The notes: generated by a model from the sequence alone, not told the origin. A DNA stretch of 64,000 bases from Knoxdaviesia capensis (GCA_001510575.1 LNGK01000011.1:496001-560000), one strand, 5' to 3'. Numbered from the stretch's first letter, positions 47,697 to 58,978 are shown. Program-made: numbers and translations.

Positions 47697-50046
47697 ATGG
47701 CCGACGGCGAGCAGCCGCCCGGCCCGATTTCGCCAGCACTCGACGAGCCTTCCGCGGTCGGCGGCGACGCGGGCGGTGCCTCGCCGCGCGACGAAAGCCC
47801 GACCCGCCGCCGCCCGGCGTCGTTCGCGTCGCCGACCAAAGCGAGCCTCGCGAAACACAACCCCCACATCCTCGAGCGCCGCCAGAGCCAGTCGCGCACG
47901 CCGCTGCCCGACTCCTCGACCGCCGCAGCACCACCGGCGGCGGCGAAGCGCCCGGCGCGGTCGGGCCGGGACGTCCTCGATGCGTTTGTCGCGGCGGCAG
48001 CGGTCCCGGCGGCGGCGGCGGCGAGCGATGTCGCTGATGGGGCAGCCCAAGCACAACCTCCCGCACCACGACCGTCGAATCCGTTGAAGCCTGTTCCGCG
48101 GCCGTTTCCTGCCACGCGTGACGGGAGCGACGAAGACGACGGCCTGGTGGATCCGTTTGCTGCGGCGCGACTCGCCCAGGCTTCGCCTGACCCGGCCTCG
48201 CTCGCGAACGACGCCCCCGTCGACGACGGCCCAGCGCCCCGCGAGCCCGAACTCCCTCCGACGCCTGTGCAGCTGGGCATGGACGACCCGGTGGTCACCA
48301 CCCCGCCGTCTGGGATACACAGCTCGCCATCCAAACGTGCCAAGAAACGCCGACGGCCGGCCACCACCACCACCACCGCCGCGGCGTCCTCCGCCGCCGG
48401 ATCCACCCACCCGTCGACCGCTCCGTCCAAGGCCTCTCCCCTAAAACGACCGCCCCTGCGACCCGAGGACCTCGCCACCACACAACGCGCGACCCCGGTA
48501 TTGAAATGGGGCGTTAGTCGGGCGGTGACGCGGTCGGCGGCCCGCAGGCTACAGGCAGCAGCCGCTGCGGCCGAGGCTGCGGCGCCGCCCGAACCCCCCG
48601 CGGTTCCGGATGCGGCGCGCCACGTGCCGGAGTCGCGCGAGCACGACGCGAAGCGCCGGCGCATCGAGGCGCTGAGGACCGAGGTGGCGATGCTGGAGGC
48701 CGACCTGCAGTTTGCCGCCGCCGAGAACGACCGCATCCGCGACGAGCTGCTGGCGCTTGCCGACCCGGCCACCCACCCGGCGCCGCCGGCGCTGCTCAAG
48801 CTGATCCAGGACCACCTGCTCCCGCCCGAGGCGCCCAAGAAACTGCCCTCTGAGCGGCTTCTGCAAGCAGCCCTCAACCCCGCCGCGTGGCTGCCGTTCG
48901 GTCGCAAGACCGGGCCGCCCAGCCTTGCGCCACCCGCCGAGCCCGCCCAGCCCGAGCCGCCGTTGCCGTCGCACCGCCCCGTGGCCATGACCGCGGAAGA
49001 GGAACTGCCGTTCCTGCAGGCGTTCACCCCGCTGGCCTTCACATGCAAAACCACGATTCTGCCGCGCTCGGGCCCCTCTGCGGCCGGCACGCCGGCGCCG
49101 CTGCTCCGCAAGCACACGATCGACGTGTCGGCCATGCCGCCGATGCGCGGCGCGTTTGCCGCGCGCATCGAGATGGTGGTCAACACGGCCGACCTCAGCA
49201 TCGCCAGCCTGGCGGTGCCGCGCATCGACGCCAGCGCGCGCCGCGAGCTGGCGCCGCTGATCGCGCGCATCACGGGGCCTGCGCGGGCCGCCGCAGCCGA
49301 TGGCGACGCGGTGGCGGCTGCACCGTGGAACCGCGCGCTGCACCACAACGTGGCCGTGCTCACGTGGGCCATGGCCGACTGGGTGCGTGTTGCGGCGCGG
49401 CGCGCGGCCGTGTGGGCGGCGCTCGCGGCGCAGCTTGGCGATGCGGCGTCTGTGCGGGATGTGGTCGCGGGCGAGCGCAAGCGCGGGGCGCTGGCGCGCA
49501 AGACGCGGCGCAGGCGCGCGGATGACGGGCAGTCCCCGACCGGGGCAGAAGAAGGCGATGCAGTACCAGGGAGTGGCACTGGTGGTGCGGGTAGTGCCGG
49601 GACGGGGGACGCGGGGCGGGTGGTGTCGCCGGTCGACGCGCTGTGGCATATGGGCCGCACGGCGTTCGAGGCGCCGCTGGTGCTGGATGCGGTGGCGGTG
49701 CGGGTGCGGGTGGAGTGGCGGGTGGAGTTCGACTGGACGGGCGAGGCGCGGAGCCGGGTCAGCGTGGCGGTGGGTGTGCCGGGGAAGTGTAAGTCTCTGT
49801 TTTCTTCTTTTGCGTCTCTCTCCCCCCCCTTTTTCGATCACACCTCACCACGGAGATACATCTGCTGTCGATCAACTGCTAACCATTGACCCATATGTTT
49901 CTCTCTGTCCAGGGCACGCTGCAGACGACCACGCAAAACTGGCCAAGATCCCGGCGCTGTTCCGCCAACTCGTCGACGGCGGCCAGGATGTCGGCCCCGC
50001 GGTCCGGACCATCGTGGCGCTTCTGGGCGTTGACACGGCGAGCTGA
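47697..50046 (+). CDS. Coiled-coil protein with possible RWD-like C-terminus; kinetochore (CENP-O/Mcm21-type) candidate
   Basis: Two exons, 47697-49788 and 49913-50046, with a 124-nt phase-1 intron (GTAAGT, CTAAC, CCAG). Product 741 aa. Splicing creates the codon for Trp in GKWHAADDHAKLAKIPALF. The start is the first ATG (GCCATGG); upstream in-frame codons lack one. Residues 1-310 are disordered, Pro/Ala/Ser-rich, with RPASFASPTKASLAKHNP, a PELPPTPVQLGMDDPVVTTPP motif region and a basic SKRAKKRRR patch (nuclear signal). Residues about 313-350 form a coiled coil (KRRRIEALRTEVAMLEADL). Residues about 435-741 have alternating strand-like segments, compatible with RWD domains, ending in a WHxxD..L.KIP..F..LV tail. 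Disorder, coiled coil then RWD is the layout of CENP-O/Mcm21 and CENP-P/Ctf19 inner kinetochore proteins, hence the proposal. I could not confirm it, and another chromatin protein is possible. Confidence 0.6.
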
Positions 50047-50578
50047 GACCTTTCGGGGCTGGCCGTTTTCTTTTCTTGGTCTTGGAGGCGAGGTTATGTG
50101 CGGTTGAATGAAAAATGGGATACCTGGCTTTCTCTTCATGTATTTCTTTTTGGCGCTCTTGGGCTTTCGGGAGAGCTGTATCAGTTCCTCCCTGGTGTTG
50201 GTATACATGTGATTCTTCTTCTGCTTTATTGCTGGCCTGGTTTGTACAGGTCGTGATGTCTGTATCGTGTCGTGCACTGGTTCTACGCATCACAGAGCGG
50301 TGCTTCCACCCCCGTCTCGTGTATCTATACCCGCTTGATATTTCATGAGAAGGCGCTGCTTATTTTACGAGTTCGTGTCTTGTATGTTACTTTTTCTATC
50401 TTCAGTGTCCAAGCATATCCCCACCACCACCACCATCACACATAAAAAGGGGCTCCCCCAAATCATCATTCCGTCTGGAAGCCGTGCTGTTAACCCTAAA
50501 AGCCACACACGCTTCACCCCACACCCACATCCACACTCCCGTATCTCCAAAAACGTTCGATCCGCTTCGTCCGGGGCT
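50047..50578. other. Convergent 3' flanks of the coiled-coil gene and DPM3
   Basis: 532 bp between convergent stop codons. T-rich in the first part, with a (CCA)n run at about 50425-50440 and TAACCCTAAA at 50491-50500 near the DPM3 stop. No gene seen. Confidence 0.55.
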
Positions 50579-51065
50579 TCAATCGACATCGACGCCCAGC
50601 TGCCGCAGGTCCTTCTTCGCAAGCTCGATCTCGGCCATCAGCTCCTTGTGGGCCACCGGCACGTCGTTGAAGGTCAGCACGCCCCAGCCGAGGCGGAACA
50701 GCAGGAACGCGCCGAACGAGACGATCGCCCAGAACGGAAGCTGGGGTTGGGGCCGGCGCAGCGCACAAGTCAGCGGCGCGATTCTCGCGGTGTGGGATGC
50801 GTATCTCCGGGTTCCGGCGGGGACAAAAGCACCGGGGACGCAGAGCGGAAGGGGGGAAGAAGACTCACCACCGGCACGATCTCGGTCTGCACTTTCTCGG
50901 AGATCGGCAACGAGCCCGTGAACATGGCGACGTAGATCTAAACAAAACAGGCCACAGGTGTCAGCAAAGGGCCCCCCGGGTCAGGTGTCGCGGAAGCACA
51001 GGGGGAGTGTGGCGTACGGCAACCGCGCCCAGCACCCAGCCGAACGTCTGCGTGGCGCGCGTCAT
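50579..51065 (-). CDS. DPM3: Dolichol-phosphate mannosyltransferase subunit 3
   Basis: Three short exons on the minus strand, 51065-51018, 50937-50869 and 50740-50579, giving 92 aa. Introns are 80 nt (GTACGC, CTGAC, TTTAG) and 128 nt (GTGAGT to CCCCAG), both phase 0. Exon 1 encodes MTRATQTFGWVLGAVA; exon 2 IYVAMFTGSLP then EKVQTEIVPV; exon 3 LPFWAIVSFG then RLGWGVLTFNDVP, AHKELMAEIELAKKDL and LGVDVD. The LPFW, GWGVLTFNDVP and HKELMAEI blocks are diagnostic of Dpm3. Two hydrophobic segments (about 8-27 and 38-60) form the membrane anchor; the C-terminal helix is the part that in the family tethers catalytic Dpm1. Known role: ER synthesis of dolichyl-phosphate mannose for N-glycosylation, O-mannosylation and GPI anchors. 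Each exon is too short to stand out alone; the join is supported by frame and family match. Confidence 0.93.
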
Positions 51066-51917
51066 CGTGGAGAGCAGTCGACGGGCAAGGAGGACGGAAC
51101 GGCGGAAACGAAGCTGACGAGAACACAAACGAAGGAAAAAGAACCGAGTGGACACAGGTGAAATGAACGCCAATGTCTGAGAAGGCTTGTTGGAGGTTCC
51201 AGACTAACAGTCACAAGAGAACGATCACACAGACGGAAGGGAGATGAAGAAAAGGACACCGAAGCTGGCACGTAAAGGAAAAAAAAAAAGGGTCTGGCTG
51301 GCCCGAACTTGAAGCTCTGGACAGCAAACTCGGTGACACGAGAAAAAGACATTACATAAGAGACGCGGGTTGCGATAGGCGATAAGGGATAAGATAAGGG
51401 ATTAGGGTTACTCGGGGCCTAGTTTTCACCCACGAGTTCGGAAGCGTTTCTGCTTTTCTCATCCTGATTCAAAGGATGCAAACGCATACATGTCCATTGA
51501 ACCAATCTGACCGGCTCGCCTGGATACGGTGCTAGAGACAGATGGCTCTGAGGTTGGAGGTCTGAGATGGGTGCTGTGAAATGTGTTGCTTGCTTGCTTG
51601 CTGCTATTCTCCTTTCTTCTCTTCATCTCAACAAGTCCGGACCATCTCAGCTTCTTATACTCCAACCTCAGCATCTTCCACAGACTTCTACAGCGGAATC
51701 TGACATTGTTGCTGTCTGCCCCGGAAATACTGTAATCTGCTCCGTGGAGATGCTTGTGTTTGCTGCTTGCCACGCCGATACGACGCTGAAGCTTCGTCAA
51801 CCCTAAGATGGACGCCAACGCCTAATACCGGGATCAGTGAGTCGAGACAGGAGAACGCCGAACGCTGAATATTATTACTATTACTCTTACAACAGAATCA
51901 TACACCACGCTATATAG
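51066..51917. other. DPM3 upstream region and 3' flank of the kinase-like gene
   Basis: Purine-rich on the plus strand just above DPM3 (pyrimidine-rich in its own sense). GATAAGGGATAAGATAAGGGATTAGGGTTA at 51381-51410 combines GATAAG words, typical GATA-factor sites, with a telobox (TTAGGG 51402-51407), 337 bp from the ATG. A further AACCCTAA is at 51799-51806. No CDS seen. Confidence 0.5.
51381..51410 (-). promoter_or_regulatory. GATA-type words plus telobox upstream of DPM3
   Basis: Two GATAAG words and one TTAGGGTT within 30 bp. GATA factors (AreA type) bind HGATAR in filamentous fungi. Whether this regulates DPM3 is inference. Confidence 0.35.
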
Positions 51918-54819
51918 TCAAGACAACAACAAGCTCCGCACAAGCTGCGATCCCGCGGTCAGCCTCGCCCGTTTCCGCGAGGACGTGCCGTCCGGCCCGG
52001 CACTATCGTCCCGCACCCGCAGCCGCTTGAGCTGCCCCGCGGCCGACCGCCACGACGCCGACGTCACCACAGACTCCGGAGTGCCGGCTGCCGGTGGCGG
52101 CCCGGGCGAGGCACCACGGCCGTCGGCGGGTGGGGGGTGCAGCCGGGCGTGGTTGAAGTCGATCTTCATGATGTGGCCGGTCTCGGCACACCAGGTGTAG
52201 TTCGACACGTTGTCCTCGTCTTCGTCTTCCACTCCGAAGTCCTGCAGCTCGTCCATGAGCTCGGTGATGGCTGCGTCCAGGTCGATGGTGCGCCCGAGCC
52301 GCGAGATCTGGCGGTCGGCCTCCGGCGACAGGATCATGGGGCCCGCGAACGAGAGCAGCATCATGTGGGAAATGAGCGCGAAGTTGCCTGGTGACGGGCG
52401 GGGTGTGGTTAGCATTTACAGAGAAGATAAGACAGCGGAGGAGCTGGAAAAAAAAAAGAAGAAAAAGAAGAAAAAAGAAACCACTCACCAAGTGGATACG
52501 GCATCACCAACTTCACGAGCCCGAGATGAACCGGAACGAGTTCCCCCTGCACGTCTGAAAGACGGGCATACACCCGGGTCTCAAGATCCAGGGAGCGGCG
52601 GTAGTAGCTCTCCACCCCCTTGGCCACAAATGTGTACCCGTAGCCCGTCAACGAGATCTTGAACAGCGTTCCCACCCGGCCCGGGAGGCCCCGGCCCACA
52701 AAGCTGGCACAGTCCTGCTCCGGATTCCGGAACAACTGGATGCGAACCAGCGGCCCAACCATGTCCCCCGGAATGGCGTGTCGCTGCTTATCCGGCGAGC
52801 AGTCGGCGTGGGCCACCTGGTGGAGGAGGAAATTGGGGCACGCTTCGTCGAGCTCCCCGTTGCGCATCAGGCTGGCCAGGCACTTCTGCGTGCAGTAGGC
52901 GAGGATGGGGCGGAACGAGGCGGGGTCCAGCGGGCTCGGCCGCACCTGCACAAGCTCATGCCGTGAGCCCCCGGGGGCCCGGCCGGGGGGCGCTGGGCCG
53001 GGGCTGGCGTTGGTCCTGTGACGACCAAGCGGCGATGGCCGAGCGCTGGACCGGCGCTGCTGAGACCCTTGAGAGTGGAGTCTTGGACTGCGACGGCTGC
53101 CCTCCGAAGGGGACGGCTGGGGGGATCGGGACCGAGAGCGGGTTGGCCGTTCCAGGCTGGGCGGACGCTCGACTCGGTCCTCCAGGGAATCCGGGAGGCT
53201 GGGAAAGCGGGCAAGTCGGGACATTGCCGTCGTGATCCAGCGGGCCGCCTGCTGCCTTGATTCTACTGCAAGGACACCCAGGGCACACAGATGTGTGACG
53301 GCCATGTCACTGTACGGGACGGAATCCGAGTCAAGAGGGAAGAACGAAGTGTGGTAAAATAGGGTTTCGGGATCATCCTCGGGGATGTGAAGGAATGTGA
53401 GGGTTTCTCCCGTAGCGAGGAAACCGTATCCGAGTCCCGACGATAACATGTAGTGAAAGGTCTGTCCCAGAGCGTACGAAAAATACACCTGGTTTTGAGG
53501 AGCAGTCGCATATTGCAGGGCTGGGAGGTCACGGATCGAACGCTGCCGTTTGACGGCTAGCTGGACAAAGACATCCTCAGGCAAGCTGGTAATGATCCGG
53601 CGGATGTTGCTGGGCCGGAGTCGATGGACGGGCTTTTGTTCACCGACTGCGTGGCGGAAGACATCCCACTCTGTTGGCGTGGGCTCGGCAACGGCAACGG
53701 CAACGGCATCGCCAGCCTCTGCCGTTTGGGTGCTCCCGGCGACTCCAGCACGGGGAGTTGTGCCAAGAAGGACATAGTCCGGCCGGGTCTTTTTTGGCTG
53801 AGGCGTAGGAGCATTGGCCGCAGAGGATTCAGCAGCACCGCTGGCCTCCGGGTTGGCGGGAACTGCTGGCGAGGATCCTGCTGGTGGGTAGACATTGAAG
53901 ATGAGGTTATCGAAAAAGGCTTTGTGGGAGGTGCCGGTGGCGGCCTGAAACGCGTTGAGAATCTTGATGACCGGCCGCTGGACGGTTTCGTGAATGAAGA
54001 ACGCCGACCTGAGCTCGTTCAGGAACCCGTCGGAGCCGACCAAGTCGTCCGGCAGCTGTTCCAAGATATCGGTCTCCTTGCTTTGCACAAACGCCATGGA
54101 CGGGAGGACACGCTCATTGCCAAGAGCATCCTCCACGCGGGCCAGCGCCTCCTGCACCAGCGACGGGAACTCGGTCCAGCGCCGCACACGCAGCGGGTAG
54201 TATTTCCCGGCGAGGTCGGTCCGGCTGGTGGAGTCGTGCGATTTCGTAGACTCGCTCCGGACATTCTCCATCGCCGGCGTCGACGACAGGGGCCGCTGCG
54301 GGATCAGCCGTTTGAGGTTTAGCCACAACTGGTGTGTCTGGGTGAGGTACTCGTGGAGATTTTGACCTAGATATTCGAGAAAGCCAGACGCGATGAGTTA
54401 CGTACAAAACACAGATATATACGCGGCTGGAAAAATGTATGAGGGAACGCACTCTGTTGCTCTTGGATTTGCTCCTCAAGATGGCGCGAGAGAGCAGCCT
54501 GGGCGGAATCGCGGTCTTCGCGCAACTGCCTTTCCAAGTCACCGGAAACGCGGGCGCGTCGCTCCGCATCTTCACGTCGACGTTGTTCCTGTTCCCGCTC
54601 ACGTTCGGCAGCTTCGCGGCGGCGCTGTTCTCGTTCCCGCTCACGTTCGGCATCTTCGCGGCGGCGTTCGGCATCTCGGCGGCGGAGCTGATCTTGCTGC
54701 CGCTCGCGTTCAAGTTCTTGGAGCCGGCGCTGGTCTTGCTCGCGGAGCTGCCGCTCCTCGGCTAGTTGTCGCTGCGACTCTGCGAACTCGCGGCGAAGCC
54801 GCTCGAGTTCATCCGCCAT
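51918..54819 (-). CDS. Coiled-coil protein with a protein-kinase-like fold, degenerate catalytic loop
   Basis: Three minus-strand exons, 54819-54453, 54366-52489 and 52387-51918; introns of 86 and 101 nt, product 904 aa. Residues 1-122 are a highly charged coiled coil of Arg/Glu/Gln heptads. Next is QNLHEYLTQTHQLW and KYYPLRVRRWTEFP, a block I associate with an expanded ascomycete kinase-fold family often labelled only as hypothetical. Residues about 530-590 are Ser/Arg/Pro-rich linker. The C-terminal fold retains a VAIK-like lysine (TFVAKGVE, K705), a helix-C glutamate (ETRVYARL, E718), the hinge-like LISHMMLLSFAG (753-764) and a DFG-position aspartate (MKIDFNHARL, D825). The HRD-type loop instead reads GVEDEDEDNVSNYTW (800-814): the His is missing and it is acidic, though an Asp and Asn remain nearby. 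Activity is therefore uncertain. The tail ends with a basic KRARL patch. Three teloboxes lie 190-245 bp upstream. Confidence 0.85.
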
Positions 54820-55010
54820 TTGGGAACATGAGCGATGAAGTTAATTGCAGTTTGAATAGTGTAAGAGGTGGGTATGCGACACGATGATGAGCGTTGGAAA
54901 TACCGAATGGAAAAATCAAATGGACTGGGGATCGATAGCTGGTGAAGAGAAGGACAAACGGACGTCTGCTACATTTCAGTTAGTTGGTTATAGGAATATA
55001 GTAGGGCTGA

Positions 55011-55063
55011 CCCTAACTTCGGCTATATAACCCTAAAGCCTCTTATAGAACCGTGAACCCTAA
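55011..55063 (-). promoter_or_regulatory. Triple telobox with TATA upstream of the kinase-like gene
   Basis: CCCTAA cores at 55011-55016, 55031-55036 and 55058-55063, spaced 20 and 27 bp. The middle one directly follows TATATAA. The cluster begins about 190 bp before the ATG at 54819. Confidence 0.45.
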
Positions 55064-55835
55064 TTCCCCAACCAGACCCCTAAGCTCTAACTGTTCCACA
55101 TCGCAGTGCTGCTCTACGGAGATTGTCACTCGTATAAACAGTGAGCATCATGATATATTATCAAATATCAGGATCTAAGGTTCTCGCAAGAAAGCACTAG
55201 CGGATCTCCCCTGGACGTTTGTGGCATCGCAGGCCGATGATCAACTGGATAGACAGACGAGAGGTGAAGCGAGGCCAAACACACTTTCTCTGGAGAAACG
55301 CATAAATCTGCCAACGCGAGGGAACCAGTCAGATTCTGGGTACTACGGTCTTCCCGGGACAGAAGCAGATTCAGAACAACCCAGACAGCCGGTAACGACT
55401 GTGCAAGCCTGAGGTGAGCAGGCCCGGGGGGTACCGGGCAGGCCTGAAATAAAGGGCCACCCCCGGGTCTCGAGGTTCAAGCAACGGCGGAAACAGTGTT
55501 CCATTCCTTGCGCCGCTCGGTTATCTCTGGCGCCGGCTGGCGAGATACTATTGAGCGATGCTGCAGTAAGCCCGGCTGCCGGAAGTTAAGGGTTATGCCC
55601 GATGGTATGTCCCGGGCAGATGAAGGACCAGGGGCCGGGGCAGGCGGCGGCCGCCACAGAAACCCGGGTGTTGCCGCGGACCGCGATGGAGAAGTATCGG
55701 GAGTCTACTGGTGTGGCTGGACCTGAATCGATAGGAACTGGATAACCGTGACGCTCGGGGTCTTATGCTGAATGGAGCCGCCAGGACCGTCGTCCTTCAG
55801 TACACTGTAGACCTGCGGAGGCACAGTCGGATCAC

Positions 55836-55855
55836 AAATGTCACATGTGACATTT
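55836..55855. repeat. Perfect 20-bp palindrome
   Basis: AAATGTCACATGTGACATTT reads identically on both strands. Its centre CACATGTG contains a CANNTG E-box. It may be a dimeric factor site or have arisen by chance. Confidence 0.6.
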
Positions 55856-57189
55856 ACTCTGGAGTAGTTGATCAAGAGTGCCACAATTCTGCTTAGGACG
55901 AGCTATCGGCCATCACGGTAAGGATACATGATAAAGTACGACGGAAAGACAGGGGCGCCGGCAAAGTCCCCGAACGACGGGAGATAAGCAAACTCTCCCG
56001 ACACACTTGAGATAGAAGCCGCTTAACTTAAGCTATGTCAAAAATCAATAGGCTTATCGATGAGCGACACTAGCCCGTACGCTGCCTGCGTCCGTTAGTC
56101 TAGGGACGGCCGACGCGGAACAGTCGGTCGGATCATCTGCCAGTCACTCCACCCGTCCAGAGCAGGAAAGTCCTGGACCGCTCAGCTGGCGGACGGCAAG
56201 ATTCCTCAAACATTTCCCCGTGCTCGGCCCAAGGTTGTTTGGGTAGGGCGGCCGGCCGGGACTCTAAGCACGATGAAGTCGACTCCGGCGTGTCGCCGCG
56301 AATTCAACCGCCGTGGGCCATCCCGGCAGGGTCGCTGTCATGAGAACCATCTATCATACACCCCGTCGCTCTCCAACCGCACTCCGGGGCATGCACCCGG
56401 GCCGCGTCGAACCATAGAGTGTCTCATGTTCGGTTGGATTGAGCAGGAAGCTCTATCGAGCTAGGCAAATCTATGTCCACTTTTGTGTCGAGGCATGTCC
56501 CTGAAAGAAACACGCGAGCCGGGGAATCGTCTACTCTAATTCTGCTCGTGTTCTTTGTGAATCCATTGATGGGGACTTCTAGATGCTGGCTCGGCTGATG
56601 TTCTATTCGGAGGGGAAACAGCTTGGGATAGTGAAAAGGTTGCCGAGAAGTAGAGTAGCAGGACCATCCACTTGAGATAGGAGAATTGAGTATAGAAGAT
56701 GGGTGAGTTAACTCCAGAGTGGAAGAGAGAGAGAGAGCTGGCAGGAGAAGAAAGTGGGAGTGTGGAGAGGCGGGTTTAAATAGAGGATCGGGGCAGCCAC
56801 CCAGGTTGAGAATTTCGTCATCGTGGTGATTCATGACATGATTCACGGAAGGAAACATCCTCCCTTCTTAGTGATTCATAGAACGGGCAGTCTCGGCATG
56901 GTGCATGATTCACGGAAAGGAAAACTTCAACCTTTGATGTATCATTCAGCTTATATGTACTCGAGAGAAAAGAAGCAGCGGCGTAAAGAAAGAGAACGTC
57001 CCGATAATCGTGAAGATTCATACTGATTGATATATGCAAAAAATGAACAAGCAGAAACTAGCTACGCAAAAAGAGGCCGTTGAAAAAAAGTGCAGGCTTC
57101 CGTCCCGGAAATACACCGCACCGGCCGCGCCGAAAAAGAAAAACGCCGCCTCCGCCGAGCCCCACTCCGACCCCCCGGGGGCGCCCCAC

Positions 57190-58871
57190 CTACGCAATCT
57201 GGTCGGGCTTCTTCTGCTCAATGTACACATTCAGGCCCTCCTGCACGACGAAGAAGGTCGCGTTGGCCTTGAGCGGTGACTCGGGCCGGACCAGCGAGAA
57301 CGAGAAGTCGCGCAGCAGCCGCGGCACGACCTTGTTGATCTCCAGCAGCGCGAGGTTGCGGCCGATGCACACATGGGCGCCGCCGCCAAACTGCACCAGC
57401 GCGCGCTCCATGCGGCGCGCGCGCTCCTCGTCCTCCAGCCACCGCTCGGGCCGGAACACCTCGGCGTCGTCGCCAAACGTCGCGCGGTCGCGGTGCACCA
57501 CCCAGCCGTTGACCGCCAGCACCGTGCCGCCGGCGAAAAACTGCCCGTCCAGCGTCGCGCCCTCCGGCGGCACCACGCGCGTGATGTCCAGGCCGACCGC
57601 CGGCCGCAGCCGCATCGCCTCCTTCAGGCACGCCTGCAGGAAGGCCAGCTCCTGCGACTGCGCCCAGCCGATGTTGCCGTCGGCCGGGATGGTGCCGTCG
57701 CGCACGGCGTCGGCGATCTCGGCCACGAGGCGCTTGTGCACGGCGGGATTGGACATGACCAGCCAGAAGAACGATTGCATGGTCGAGGCGGTCGAGTCGG
57801 AGCCGGCGAAGCTGAAAAGATGTTAGTATAACCAGTAGAAAAATAAAAAAGAAGAAACCAGGGGCAGATGCAGATCCAAGTGGTAACTTACATGGCTCCG
57901 TGGGCAACGGCAAACACGTCGCCCTCACCGAACTTCTCCGGGTCCTTGAGATGTCCCTGGATCAAACTGGCCAGCAGATCCTGGCGGCCATCGCCGTTGC
58001 GCCAGCGGCCCATGTTCTCCTTGTCGAACGGCTTGCGGGCCTCCAGCTCGTTGAGGGCGAGGCGGGTGATCAGCGGCTTCTCGCCGCCCGACGGCAGAAG
58101 CTTCCACAGCGGGTTCAGACGCAGGAACGGGTTGAGCTCGGGCATCTGGCCGACGATGCCGTTGTACCACTGCATGCTGTCGATGACGCGGATGGCGTTC
58201 TCAACGTCGCGGCCCTGCTCGACGAAGCCGAACGAGCGGCTGAAGGCGACCTCGCCGAGCACGTCAAAGGCAAAGTAGTGCAGCCAGGCGCCGAGATCGA
58301 CCGTGCCGGCGCCGCCGCCGGAGTGCGAGAAGCCGGCCAGCTTCGTGAACAGCAGGTCGATGGTGTCGTCGATGAAGGGGCTGAGCTGCTGCATGGCGGC
58401 CATGGAGTACGGCACGTTGGCGACCTTCTTCTTCTGGGCGTGCACGTGCTCGCGGATCTCGGTGAAGATGTCGGGGTTCTCGGGCGGCGGGAACACGGCG
58501 TAGAACTTGGTCTTGTAGAAGCGCTTGCCGGCGCTGAGCACCTGGCGCGCGGCCTCGGGCGCCGCGATCGACACCTCGTTCGGCGCAATGCGCACCACGC
58601 CGCCGTAGCGCCGGTGCAGCTCGATGCGTTCCAGGTGCGTCTGGCCGCTCATCACCGACCGCACCTTCCACAGCCGGCTCACCGACGCCAGCAGCGGGCC
58701 GGGGTATTTGCGCAGCGGCGAGCCGTAGCGCAGGAAGGCGAGCCGCGCGACCACGAGCACCGGCAGCAGGATGAGATAGTGCTGGGAGACGAAGGAGGCC
58801 ACCGCACTGAGGATGGCCTTGGTGGCCGAGCCGGAGGCGGCGGCGTCGGGGGCCGAGTCGAAGGCAGGCAT
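57190..58871 (-). CDS. Cytochrome P450 monooxygenase
   Basis: Two exons, 58871-57892 and 57811-57190, with an 80-nt intron (GTAAGT, TACTAAC, TTTCAG). Product 533 aa, normal for microsomal fungal P450s. An N-terminal hydrophobic anchor (about 29-47) is followed by the KYPGPLLASVSRLW hinge. The I-helix oxygen-activation motif FAGSDST is at 328-334 and is assembled across the splice site. ExxR is E391-R394 (EAMR), the PERW motif FRPERW is 446-451, and the haem loop FGGGAHVCIG is 468-477 with ligand Cys475. All key residues are present, so it should be active at the ER with a P450 reductase. The segment FYAVFPPPENPDIFTEIREH resembles pisatin-demethylase-type and related catabolic P450s; substrate cannot be read from sequence. 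No other secondary-metabolism gene is visible nearby. Upstream DNA has a GAGGTGA minisatellite. Confidence 0.95.
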
Positions 58872-58921
58872 TGTGAGAGAGGGGGGGGGGTCAACTGTTG
58901 AAGTGACGGTAGGGTGATGGG

Positions 58922-58978
58922 ATGAGGTGAGAGGTGAGGTGAGAGGTGAGGTGAGAGGAGAGGTGAGAGGTGAGGTGT
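58922..58978 (+). repeat. GAGGTGA minisatellite upstream of the P450
   Basis: Tandem GAGGTGA and GAGGTGAGA units for about 55 bp, beginning 50 bp before the P450 ATG on the minus strand, so it probably lies in the leader or core promoter. Confidence 0.7.

Larger units (their letters stand above)
54820..57189. other. Upstream of the kinase-like gene and 3' flank of the P450 gene
   Basis: Three CCCTAA cores (55011, 55031, 55058) near the kinase-like gene, one fused to TATATAA (55024-55030). A perfect 20-bp palindrome lies at 55836-55855. Positions 56827-56915 carry four TGATTCA words, two within a repeated CATGATTCACGGAA. This region is less microsatellite-rich than the desert. I found no protein-like frame, and cannot exclude a decayed gene. 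Confidence 0.5.

Noticed and set aside
47687..49660. 657-codon open frame on the minus strand
   Set aside because: It is antisense to the coiled-coil gene. Its Ser/Ala/Gly/Arg-rich translation reflects high G/C at third positions of the plus-strand gene; no domain is visible.
48549..49841. 430-codon open frame on the minus strand, Arg/His-rich
   Set aside because: Second antisense shadow of the same GC-rich gene.
57900..58901. 333-codon plus-strand open frame over the P450
   Set aside because: Antisense shadow; the minus-strand frame carries all P450 motifs.
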